Of a stretch of 64,000 bases of DNA, positions 25,778-34,103 are shown one piece after another. The position numbers were made by a program, and so were the translations under genes. Numbering within the stretch: position 1 is the stretch's first letter; every line of letters starts with the position of its first letter. The notes beneath the pieces are model-generated. The model saw only the letters and a list, made by a program, of their open reading frames with translations, ran no database searches and was not told where the DNA came from. The stretch comes from CAVVGZ01 sp963747965 (lineage in GTDB: Bacteria; Chloroflexota; Anaerolineae; Anaerolineales; Anaerolineaceae), in contig CAVVGZ010000007.1 of assembly GCA_963747965.1 (NCBI GenBank), forward strand, positions 744,001-808,000. Reading direction: 5' to 3'.

Positions 25778-27260
25778 TATTAATTTTTATTCTAAATGGT
25801 AACAAAGGAACGTGTTTCCAAAATTTTGGCCAGATGATTATTGAAGGTGCTTCTTGTAAATCTAGTTGGTCTTCTAACACTTGGGAAGCCCGGTTTAACT
25901 TTTTACCAAGGATTAATGGCAATATTCTTTCAGTTTTCCACCCACGATAGGCAAGTACACTGGCATCTACCTGCCATTTAAATCCATCATCAATAATCTC
26001 TACATCGCCAACATTGACAATAGACATGGAATTTTCCATTGGGAGCATGCCTTCTGGTAGACTTGTTTGGATCGCCATCTGCACTATTCTCTCCATATCA
26101 TTCTTCCGGTAATACCAGATATCAATGGCAGCAGTTAATTCTATCGCAATGTTATCAGACGGAATACCCTCCTCTGGATTGATAACAATATCAGATATTT
26201 CTTTGACTTTTATTGAATCCTCGAGATAAACCCTGTCTTTTTGCGCCATCCCAAAGCTTTCAAGCGCTTTTTGGATTAATTGATTGGTGATTTCATCCTG
26301 AAGACCTGTGATATCTTCAGTTGATGGTGCATTCTCATTGATATCCTCTCCGCCCGTTGTAGCGCTTGGATTATTGATGGATAAATATAGACCGATATCT
26401 CCCTCAAGGGTTTGAATAGAATTACTTGGAACATTACCGGAGTCTCCTGGCTCTAACGCCTCGATGCGGACAAACTCCGGATTTGTCAGGTTAGTTTGTA
26501 CTTGTAACGGATGGGTTGTCTTAAACCTAACCGGTGAACTCCCTTGTGTACGGACAATGGTCCCAGCCGGTAATACTATCGATTTTCCAGAGAGATTTCG
26601 CACATCAATAATTCCTGTAGCTTTTTTTAACGGGATAGCTATATTTCCGGATACCAGCCTTTGACCCCGCCCTCTTAATGTAATGCTATCCAATTTTACA
26701 GGTATCTCACCAAATATACTGGCAGAGGCGATTTCTGGGATTCCTTGAAATGGAATTCGAACATCGTGTTTTTGTAATGCCGGTTTTAGCGAAATTTGTG
26801 CCTGAGGAAGAAAAATTATGGAAATTAAAACCACAGATAGTAATCCTGTAATAAATGCAGATATCCGCCAAACCTTGTTCGGACCTTGACCCCGTGATTG
26901 GTTATCTGAAAAATATAGAAATAGCTGTCTACGTTCGGGGTGTTTGGGAAGCAATCGAAACTTCGACTTTTTGGAGCTTCTAATTCGGGTTATTCTTGCC
27001 TTCTCTATCGTTGGAAATACTGGTATTCCGCAAAGATTTGCATTCTTGATAATTTCAGGTGACCTGCTCACCAGAGCAAGTTGGTATCCCATATGACGGG
27101 CATGCCGGCTCAATAATTCCATGTCCAAACGATTTTCTAAAAATATTTTTTGGCGGGGAATATTTAGGATGATTTTTAAGGAACGGGTGTTTGTGATTTT
27201 CTCACAAATCGAACCCAGATCATCATTTATTTCAAGATGAATAATCACCCAGTCAGCCAT
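25755..27260 (-). CDS. Single-TM protein with a baseplate-J-like extracellular region
   Basis: A 501-residue protein. Residues 1-125 are cytoplasmic and resemble a Rossmann-like sensor (DLGSICEKITNTRSLKIILNI). One TM helix lies at about 130-152. The rest is extracytoplasmic and has baseplate J-like features: LPAGTIVRT, then VRIEALEPGDSGNVPSN, followed by helical and beta segments. Despite the phage-derived family name, such proteins are found in Chloroflexota chromosomes without other phage genes. It is the first gene of the operon with ruvX and mltG, so a cell-wall or envelope role is a fair guess. No catalytic motif is seen. Confidence 0.75.
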   Translation of the reverse strand: MADWVIIHLEINDDLGSICEKITNTRSLKIILNIPRQKIFLENRLDMELLSRHARHMGYQLALVSRSPEIIKNANLCGIPVFPTIEKARITRIRSSKKSKFRLLPKHPERRQLFLYFSDNQSRGQGPNKVWRISAFITGLLSVVLISIIFLPQAQISLKPALQKHDVRIPFQGIPEIASASIFGEIPVKLDSITLRGRGQRLVSGNIAIPLKKATGIIDVRNLSGKSIVLPAGTIVRTQGSSPVRFKTTHPLQVQTNLTNPEFVRIEALEPGDSGNVPSNSIQTLEGDIGLYLSINNPSATTGGEDINENAPSTEDITGLQDEITNQLIQKALESFGMAQKDRVYLEDSIKVKEISDIVINPEEGIPSDNIAIELTAAIDIWYYRKNDMERIVQMAIQTSLPEGMLPMENSMSIVNVGDVEIIDDGFKWQVDASVLAYRGWKTERILPLILGKKLNRASQVLEDQLDLQEAPSIIIWPKFWKHVPLLPFRIKINNDQNISS

Positions 27261-27336
27261 AGTTGCCTCAGATTATACATGATACATTTAATGAATCTCA
27301 TGGCAGAATATATTTTTATTGATGGATCAGTTAAAC

Positions 27337-27342
27337 TATAAT
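27337..27342 (+). promoter_or_regulatory. -10 element upstream of the lipoprotein operon
   Basis: A consensus TATAAT lies 44 bases before the lipoprotein ATG at 27387; the -35 is poor. Confidence 0.45.
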
Positions 27343-27386
27343 ATAGGAATGAGATGTTTCCCCGACCTCATTCAAAGGATGCCATC

Positions 27387-28235
27387 ATGAAGATTTTCTC
27401 AGCCTTCATTTTCGTGATCGTTTTATTCACACTTTCTGCATGCAATCTACCAAGCCGCCCTCCCACACCACAAGGAAATTTTGTTGAAACAACAGTGGCA
27501 AACACCTCGACCAGCCAACCAATCGTGATTACACCACTTCAAACTGATACCGTCCCAGTCCTGATTACAGAAACCATAACACCTGAATTCACCAATACAC
27601 CAACTGAAATATTTACGGATACACCAACAGCAACGCTTGAACCCCAAAATCTTAAATCCACTCTTGGAGATCCGACGAGAATTTACCAATTCAACGATGG
27701 TGCTGCCTTCGGATTGGAAGAACCGTATAATGATGGAATTACCAGTTTTACAGTAACGAACGGGAAACTGGTGATGAGCAGCCAGAATACGAATGGTTAC
27801 CGCGGCTGGAGATTGACGTCCCCCACACCGGAAGACTTCTATCTGGAAGGTATATTCCAGACTTTACAATGTTCTGGCAAGGATCAATATGGGCTGGTTT
27901 TTCGCGCTGAAGATTATACAAGCGGAAAAGGCTATTACCTGGCAGTCTCTTGTGATGGTTTCTACAAACTAACCAAATGGACTGACAGCGGCACGGCAAC
28001 AATAAAAGACTGGACATCTACCGATATTTTAATCAGCGGGGGTTACCAAAACAATTTGATCGGTGTTTATGCCCAGGATGACAATATCACCATTTATATT
28101 AATGACCATAAAGTAGATGAATTAAAAGACAGCAGCTTTACTGGTGGTGGCCACTTCGGGGTTTTCATTGCCGGAGAAGAAACAATGGGCTTTACTGTGG
28201 AGGTTGACTCCATATCATATTGGGATAGACCGTAG
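27387..28235 (+). CDS. Lipoprotein with a concanavalin-like (LamG/DUF1080-type) domain
   Basis: A 282-residue exported lipoprotein. The signal peptide MKIFSAFIFVIVLFTLSAC ends in a lipobox (LSAC, Cys at residue 19). A Thr/Pro-rich stalk (about 20-90) follows, of the kind common in Chloroflexota surface proteins. The remaining 190 residues look like a jelly-roll carbohydrate-binding or concanavalin-A-like fold (NGKLVMSS, LEGIFQTL, YGLVFRAEDY, GYYLAVSCDGFY, VYAQDDNITIYINDHKVDEL, HFGVFIAG). The frame extends to ATG 27354, but the signal peptide fits 27387. The ligand is unknown. It ends 14 bases before the exonuclease gene, so they may share a transcript. Confidence 0.8.
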   Translation: MKIFSAFIFVIVLFTLSACNLPSRPPTPQGNFVETTVANTSTSQPIVITPLQTDTVPVLITETITPEFTNTPTEIFTDTPTATLEPQNLKSTLGDPTRIYQFNDGAAFGLEEPYNDGITSFTVTNGKLVMSSQNTNGYRGWRLTSPTPEDFYLEGIFQTLQCSGKDQYGLVFRAEDYTSGKGYYLAVSCDGFYKLTKWTDSGTATIKDWTSTDILISGGYQNNLIGVYAQDDNITIYINDHKVDELKDSSFTGGGHFGVFIAGEETMGFTVEVDSISYWDRP

Positions 28236-28249
28236 ACTCAGGATAATTC

Positions 28250-28822
28250 ATGCAGCATACTATTGAGAGAAAACATGCTATCGAAAAGGCAAATCAGATT
28301 TTAGCAAAAAAGCCGGTTTATCTCGATACCGAGACTACTGGTCTACACGAAACCGCAGAAATTGTTGAAATTGCTATCATCGATGATGAGGGCAATGCAA
28401 TTTTCGAATCCTATGTCCGGCCGACACAATCTATTCCGCCAGATGCAATTCGCATTCATAGAATAACCGATGATATGGTTAAAAAAGCACCACTCTGGCC
28501 AACCATCTGGCCGGAAATAAGATCGATTCTCACAGAAAATCACTCTGCGATTTATAATGCAGATTACGATTTGCGTGTAATGCGCTCCTCGCTGAAACAT
28601 TACAACCTCTCCTGGATAAATCAGTTTCAGACATCCTGCATAATGAAATTGTATGCAATGTTTCGCGGCGATTGGAATCCTCAATATCGATCTTATCGAT
28701 TTTATTCCCTTGAAGATGCCGGCCGGCAGTGCAGGATACCACTCTCGAATACACATCGAGCCAAGGATGATTCACTATTGGCAAGGGAATTACTGCACTA
28801 TATGGCTAAAGCAAACCCATGA
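28250..28822 (+). CDS. DnaQ-like 3'-5' exonuclease (DEDDh)
   Basis: A 190-residue stand-alone exonuclease of the DEDDh class. Exo I is VYLDTETTGLH (Asp and Glu), Exo II is YNADYDLRVM, and Exo III is HRAKDDSLL with the His and the last Asp. Between them lie EIVEIAIIDDEG and PPDAIRIHRIT, typical of DnaQ-type proofreading domains. No polymerase or BRCT part is attached. ATG at 28250 is chosen. It precedes, by about 120 bases, the helicase/nuclease genes on the same strand, so it may trim ends together with them. Confidence 0.92.
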   Translation: MQHTIERKHAIEKANQILAKKPVYLDTETTGLHETAEIVEIAIIDDEGNAIFESYVRPTQSIPPDAIRIHRITDDMVKKAPLWPTIWPEIRSILTENHSAIYNADYDLRVMRSSLKHYNLSWINQFQTSCIMKLYAMFRGDWNPQYRSYRFYSLEDAGRQCRIPLSNTHRAKDDSLLARELLHYMAKANP

Positions 28823-28940
28823 GAATGGATTTGCGGTCAGGACTAGCTCAGTATTTTTCCGGTTCCAACCTATCTAAGAATTTACAGAATGCGGTAATTT
28901 TCACTCAAAAATTTTTGCGGGATTGCTGCCATATTCCATT

Positions 28941-31058
28941 ATGAATTCCTTATCGCTTAATGAGCTTCAACAAAAAGTTATTAATTCCGCCAAAAATAAA
29001 AAGATTTTCCTGGAAGGTCCGTTCGGTACCGGGAAAACCACAAGTGCGATTTACCGTATTCAAAATATCGTATCAAACGGTGTAGATCCTGCAAACATCC
29101 TTATCCTTGTACCTCAGAGGACACTGGCATACCCGTACCAAAGCGCCCTCGACCGATCTTTATTACCCCCGGGATGCCAGCCAAAAATTACTACCCTTGC
29201 TGGTTTGGGGCAGGAGATCGCCAATGTATTCTGGTCGCTGATTGCGTCTGATGCCGGGTTTAAGAAAAATGATCAACCCCCTCACTTTTTATCAATCGAA
29301 TCTGCGCAATATTACATGCATAAAATCGTACGACCACTCATTGAGCGCGGATTTTTTGAATCGGTTATTCTTGACCATAACCGGCTTCTCAGCCAGATAC
29401 TGGACAACCTCAACAAATCTGCGATTGTTGGATTTCCAGAAACTGAAATTTCAGAACGATTAAACGCTGCCTGGGTTGGAGACCCTACCCAAAGTCACAT
29501 TTACAAAGACTGTCAAACTGCCGCCAGCCTATTCCGCGAGTTTTGCCTGGAGAATAATCTCATCGATTATTCCTTGAACATTAAGATTTTTTGCGATATT
29601 GCCTGGAAAATACCGGAGTGCCAGGCTTACTTAAACTCCCGGTATAAGCACATCATCTATGACAACATCGAGGAAGATACACCATCATCCCATGACTTAA
29701 TCGAAAATTGGCTTCCAAATCTGGAATCATCACTTTTGATCATGGACAACGGCGGTGGATACCGCAGGTTTCTGGGTGCAGACCCGATGTCTGCACGGAG
29801 GTTTAAGCAGCTTGCCGGATGCTGCTTTGACGCCCAGGAATCCTATTATGGAGACGGAAGTATGGCAATGCTGGCAAACGTCTTCACGGATGCGATCAAT
29901 CGAAAAAAAGGTTTTCCGGTTCCTGAAATAATTAAAGGAAAAATGGAGTTTTCCAACCAGCCCTACCTTCCCGAAATGGTGCGCTGGGTAAGTGAAAAAG
30001 TGGAATACCTGATATACAGGGAATCAGTTTCTCCTCGGGATATCGTAATCCTTGCACCATATTTATCGGATTCTATGCGGTTTTCCTTAATCCAGGCCCT
30101 GGAAAACAAATCCATCCCGCTTCAATCATACAGGCCATCCCGAAGTCTTAGTGCAGAACCTCCAACGTTGTGCATGTTAACCCTGGCGCAGTTAGCCCAT
30201 CCCAATTGGAAGCAAATCCCTACCCGCTTTGAAATCCGCAATGCTTTGCTGCAGTCCATCGCTGAACTCGACCTGTTAAGAGCGGATTTAATGTCACAAA
30301 TTATCTATTCCCATAACAAAGAAGGATTTTCCCTAAATTCGTTTGAAAGAATCAATCCACCGATGCAGGAACGGATTACATTCAGAATTGGACAGAAATA
30401 TGAAAAGCTGCGCCTCTGGTTGGAAAAATACCATGAGAACCAATCCCTTGAAATGGATGTTTTCCTCAGCAGATTATTCGGGGAAATCCTCTCCCAACCT
30501 GGGTTTGGTTTTCATCGAAATTACCGGAATGCAGGTGTGGCTGCCAGATTAATTGCATCCGCAGCCAATTTTCGCAAACTCCCTACCGCAGGTGGAGGAA
30601 CAAACCAGGACGCTGACTTCCGGGAATTCATCAACTTGTTCCATGAAGGAATAATTGGAAGCCAATATCTCATTCGGGAAAATGAATCAAATCAAAATGC
30701 AGTATTCATTGCACCTGCCTATACCTTTTTAATGTTGAATCGACCAGTTCGTATCCAGTTCTGGCTTGATATATCCAGTATGGGGTGGTGGAAAAGGATT
30801 AACCAGCCCTTGACACATCCCGTCGTTCTAAGCAGAAACTGGATTTCCGGGGTTCCATGGACGGATGCAGATGAATATTCCTTTAATCAAACTACCTTAC
30901 AACAGGTGGTCAGCGGGCTGCTTTTGCGATGTACGGATAAATTATTTCTTTGTGCCAGTGGGATAAATCAAAGTGGAGATGAGGAACGAGGTCCTCTTCT
31001 ACAGGCAATCCAGCGCATAAATATGGCAATGATTCACCCTGACGCAGGAGCAGGTTAA
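28941..31058 (+). CDS. UvrD/AddB-like protein with intact Walker A but degenerate helicase motifs
   Basis: A 705-residue superfamily-1-like protein. Walker A GPFGTGKTT is at residues 26-34, and ILILVPQRTLAYPYQSAL follows as in UvrD-type helicases. Where motif II should be there is YKHIIYDNIEEDTPSS, lacking the DExx core; the motif V/VI region near 620-650 (VFIAPAYTFLMLNR) lacks the catalytic arginines. This is the pattern of an AddB-like, helicase-inactive subunit, but with no C-terminal nuclease domain. Its TAA overlaps the next ATG by one base, so it is coupled to the active helicase. The frame extends to TTG 28923; ATG 28941 fits the first conserved segment. Function in DNA end processing is inferred from position. 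Confidence 0.75.
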   Translation: MNSLSLNELQQKVINSAKNKKIFLEGPFGTGKTTSAIYRIQNIVSNGVDPANILILVPQRTLAYPYQSALDRSLLPPGCQPKITTLAGLGQEIANVFWSLIASDAGFKKNDQPPHFLSIESAQYYMHKIVRPLIERGFFESVILDHNRLLSQILDNLNKSAIVGFPETEISERLNAAWVGDPTQSHIYKDCQTAASLFREFCLENNLIDYSLNIKIFCDIAWKIPECQAYLNSRYKHIIYDNIEEDTPSSHDLIENWLPNLESSLLIMDNGGGYRRFLGADPMSARRFKQLAGCCFDAQESYYGDGSMAMLANVFTDAINRKKGFPVPEIIKGKMEFSNQPYLPEMVRWVSEKVEYLIYRESVSPRDIVILAPYLSDSMRFSLIQALENKSIPLQSYRPSRSLSAEPPTLCMLTLAQLAHPNWKQIPTRFEIRNALLQSIAELDLLRADLMSQIIYSHNKEGFSLNSFERINPPMQERITFRIGQKYEKLRLWLEKYHENQSLEMDVFLSRLFGEILSQPGFGFHRNYRNAGVAARLIASAANFRKLPTAGGGTNQDADFREFINLFHEGIIGSQYLIRENESNQNAVFIAPAYTFLMLNRPVRIQFWLDISSMGWWKRINQPLTHPVVLSRNWISGVPWTDADEYSFNQTTLQQVVSGLLLRCTDKLFLCASGINQSGDEERGPLLQAIQRINMAMIHPDAGAG

Positions 31059-33292
31059 TGTTTTTGCCGCGCAAATCCCAGGAAAGAATATTATCCTACC
31101 GCAAGGGCAGGATGGGGATAACCGCAGTTCCAGGAAGCGGAAAGACCTATACGCTTTCCATGCTGGCAGCTACTCTTATCTCCAATGGTTGTCTGGAGGA
31201 TGACCAGGAGATTCTCATCGTCACTCTTGCGAATTCAGCAGTCAAGAATTTTTCTCTGCGGATTGAAAAATTTATCTCCCAGTTGGGATTATTACCAGGA
31301 TTTAACTACCGGGTGCGCACACTGCATGGTCTGGCTCATGATATTGTCAGGGAAAGACCATCACTTGTTGGGCTGAGTGATCTATTTCAAATTGCTGATG
31401 AACATGACACCCGCCAGATACTTGAATCTGCCTGCCAATCCTGGATGCGGTCAAACCCGGAAGTCTTGCGCTCCTATTCTAAAGATGAAGCCGATCCATT
31501 TAAAGATCCCAGGTCAATTAAAAGTTGGCAGGGATTGATTTACGATGCCTCCCTGGCTTTCATACGGCTGGCCAAAGATTTCCAGGTATCTCCGGCGGTT
31601 ATTCAGAAAAAAATAACCCGTGTTCCAGACCCAAGTCCTTTGCTGAAAATGGGTTTGGAAATTTACTCTACTTATCAGGAGTCGTTAAATTATCGGGGCT
31701 CCGTGGATTTTGATGATCTGATTCGCTTTGCATTGCAAGCCTTGCAGACAGATGCCGGTCTGCTTGAAAGACTTCAAAAGCGCTGGCCTTACATTTTGGA
31801 GGATGAAGCACAAGACAGCAGTATGCTCCAGGAAAAAATCCTGCGGGCTCTGGTGGGTGAGAACGGCAGCTGGGTTCGGGTAGGTGATCCTAACCAGGCC
31901 ATTTATGAATCATTCACCACAGCCAATCCGAAGTTTTTACGGGATTTTTGCCTGGAGACCGGCGTTATTGCGGAATCGCTGGGAGAATCAAGCCGCTCGA
32001 GCCTCTCCATCATCCAATTAGCAAACGACCTGGTTACCTGGGTGTGCACCAAACACCCTGTCCCGGAACTCAGGAATTCTCTCATAGACCAAAAAATATC
32101 TCCCGCTGCACTGGATGACCCCAACCCCAATCCGGTGGATAATCCTGATGGGATTATCCTGGTATCAAATCCCTTTACATCAAATGATGAGTTGAGTACC
32201 ATCGTCCGCTCCCTGACAAAATGGCTTCCAGACCATCCAAACGATACGGTAGCCGTTTTATCCCTGAGTAATGAGCGCGGTGCAAAACTTGTTGAACAAT
32301 TAAAGGAAAAAAACCTGGATTATGTTGAGCTGCTTCAAAGCAGCCAGCCAACCAGGAAGACAGCAGATTTGCTGCGGCAGATATTATCCACTCTTGTCGA
32401 ACCGGCTTCATTTATTAAATTGGCAGAAACCTATCGTTTAATTCGCCAGTATGCCGAGAAATCAGAAATGGATAAAAATATTCTTCTTAAAACTGAAAGG
32501 ATTATTAAAAGTTTCAAACAGGTGGAAAATTATTTATACCAGTCAGATCAACAGGAATGGCCAACCAGTAAGATAGAGGATGTTCATGTAATTTCAGAAT
32601 TATCCTGGTTCAGGGAATTAATTGTCCGCTGGCATCAGGCGGTTCTCCTGCCTATTGATCAGGTAATTCTGACAATTTCCCTGGATATTTTCCAGGAACC
32701 TGCCGACCTTGCCCTTGGACACAAGCTCGCTCTTTACCTGGAAAATATTGCGCGGTCAAATCCGCACTTTATGCTGCCTCAGTTTATCGATGAATTGAAC
32801 AGCATTGCAAAAAACCGTCGCAAGTTTTCTGGTTTTTATGAGGAAGACATTGATTTTAATCCTGACCAACATAAGGGTAAAGTTGTCGTTGCCACCTATC
32901 ACAAAGCCAAGGGGTTAGAATGGGATAGGGTTTACCTGACTTCGCTTAATAATTATGATTTCCCATCAGCCATGGATGACGATGGATTTTTCAGTGAGAA
33001 ATGGTTTGTCCGGGATCATTTAAATTTACCGGCAGAGTGCATTGCCGACCTGAGATCTATGCTTTCCGGGGATGACCAAACCAACCCGCAGGAGGGATCA
33101 GCCAGCTTAAAAGCAAGATTGGATGTTGCCGCTGAGAGACTGCGGCTCTTTTATGTTGGAATAACCCGCGCTAAAAAAGAACTGATTATTACCTGGAATA
33201 CCGGGAAATCGGGGGCCCGTAAAGCACTTCCTTTTGTAGCGCTCCTCAATGAAATGGAGCAATCTGCACATGAACATTCCGGAAAATTTTAA
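31058..33292 (+). CDS. UvrD/AddA-like superfamily 1 helicase
   Basis: A 744-residue DNA helicase. Motif I is AVPGSGKTYT (residues 23-32), Ia QEILIVTLANSAVKNF, II YILEDEAQDSS (about 245-255), III RVGDPNQAIYESFTTANP, V VVVATYHKAKGLEWDRVYL and VI LRLFYVGITRAKKEL. All needed motifs are present, so it should be an active 3'-5' translocase. It lacks the C-terminal nuclease domain of AddA/RecB, which here is a separate gene overlapping its end by 23 bases. Starting ATG overlaps the stop of the AddB-like gene. It is the motor of the proposed three-part complex. Confidence 0.92.
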   Translation: MFLPRKSQERILSYRKGRMGITAVPGSGKTYTLSMLAATLISNGCLEDDQEILIVTLANSAVKNFSLRIEKFISQLGLLPGFNYRVRTLHGLAHDIVRERPSLVGLSDLFQIADEHDTRQILESACQSWMRSNPEVLRSYSKDEADPFKDPRSIKSWQGLIYDASLAFIRLAKDFQVSPAVIQKKITRVPDPSPLLKMGLEIYSTYQESLNYRGSVDFDDLIRFALQALQTDAGLLERLQKRWPYILEDEAQDSSMLQEKILRALVGENGSWVRVGDPNQAIYESFTTANPKFLRDFCLETGVIAESLGESSRSSLSIIQLANDLVTWVCTKHPVPELRNSLIDQKISPAALDDPNPNPVDNPDGIILVSNPFTSNDELSTIVRSLTKWLPDHPNDTVAVLSLSNERGAKLVEQLKEKNLDYVELLQSSQPTRKTADLLRQILSTLVEPASFIKLAETYRLIRQYAEKSEMDKNILLKTERIIKSFKQVENYLYQSDQQEWPTSKIEDVHVISELSWFRELIVRWHQAVLLPIDQVILTISLDIFQEPADLALGHKLALYLENIARSNPHFMLPQFIDELNSIAKNRRKFSGFYEEDIDFNPDQHKGKVVVATYHKAKGLEWDRVYLTSLNNYDFPSAMDDDGFFSEKWFVRDHLNLPAECIADLRSMLSGDDQTNPQEGSASLKARLDVAAERLRLFYVGITRAKKELIITWNTGKSGARKALPFVALLNEMEQSAHEHSGKF

Positions 33293-34103
33293 ATTTAGTG
33301 CCTCCAACCTCAAGGATTATCTGGACTGTCCACGGAGGTTTGAATTACGTTATCTTATGTTCCTGGAATGGCCAGCCATCCAGAGTGAACCAGTTCTGGA
33401 GCGGGAACACTTTATCGAGGATGGGAAAGCCTTTCACCACATTATTTACCAGTTTCTCTGCGGTATCCCGGCAGAGAAATTAACCCCCTTTATTAAAGGG
33501 AACAATCTTTCAAGATGGTGGCGCAGTTTTATATCACACCAATCACAACTCCTGGTCGATGGACAGCAGATGCCGGAGTTCAAGGTCGTAGTTCCTTTTG
33601 AAGGATTCATCCTAACCGGACAATTTGATTTATTAGTCCGGACACCAGAAAATCATTTCATCATTTATGACTGGAAAACAACATCCAGTAAACCAAACAT
33701 GCATGCAATGCGAAGAGGAATACCAAGCCGCTTGTACCCATTACTTGTTTGCTTAACCGGTCAAGAAATCTTGAGCAAGTATTCCTGCAATCCGGATGAA
33801 ATTGAAATGGTTTACTGGTTTCCAGACTATCCGGAAAACACGATACTCCTAAATTATTCAAATTATCAATTTCAGGAAGATAAGGAATTTTTCAAATCTC
33901 TCCTCAATCAAATAGCGGGAACTGGCCCCGGGAACTTTCTCATGACCCCAGAAGAAAAGCGTTGTTTATTCTGCCAATACCGGTCTCTTTGCGACCGCGG
34001 GGTAACCAGCGGGGATTGGAATCAAAATGAGGAATCCGCCAACCTAGATACGGATGCATCCATCGAAATTGACCTGGATCTTACACCGGAGATTGAATAT
34101 TGA
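33270..34103 (+). CDS. Stand-alone PD-(D/E)XK nuclease with AddB/Cas4-type Fe-S cysteines
   Basis: A 277-residue nuclease resembling the C-terminal nuclease of AddB or Cas4. It begins FKFSASNLKDYLDCPRRFEL, with Cys20 as the first cluster ligand. The catalytic core is LTGQFDLLVR followed by FIIYDWKTTS (Asp and the Asp-x-Lys). Three cysteines near the end (CLFCQYRSLC, about 231, 234, 240) complete a four-Cys [4Fe-4S] set. The open frame starts at 33249; ATG 33270 has GGAG upstream and fits the family start. It overlaps both its neighbours: the helicase before it and recJ after it. No cas1, cas2 or repeat array is near, so it is not CRISPR-related here. Confidence 0.88.
   Translation: MNIPENFKFSASNLKDYLDCPRRFELRYLMFLEWPAIQSEPVLEREHFIEDGKAFHHIIYQFLCGIPAEKLTPFIKGNNLSRWWRSFISHQSQLLVDGQQMPEFKVVVPFEGFILTGQFDLLVRTPENHFIIYDWKTTSSKPNMHAMRRGIPSRLYPLLVCLTGQEILSKYSCNPDEIEMVYWFPDYPENTILLNYSNYQFQEDKEFFKSLLNQIAGTGPGNFLMTPEEKRCLFCQYRSLCDRGVTSGDWNQNEESANLDTDASIEIDLDLTPEIEY

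Noticed and set aside
25755..27260. Prophage remnant, because of the baseplate-J-like region
   Set aside because: No other phage gene, integrase or attachment repeat is near, and the gene has a membrane helix and sits in the ruvX-mltG operon.
33270..34103. CRISPR-associated Cas4
   Set aside because: No repeat array and no cas1, cas2 or interference gene is present; its neighbours are helicases and recJ.
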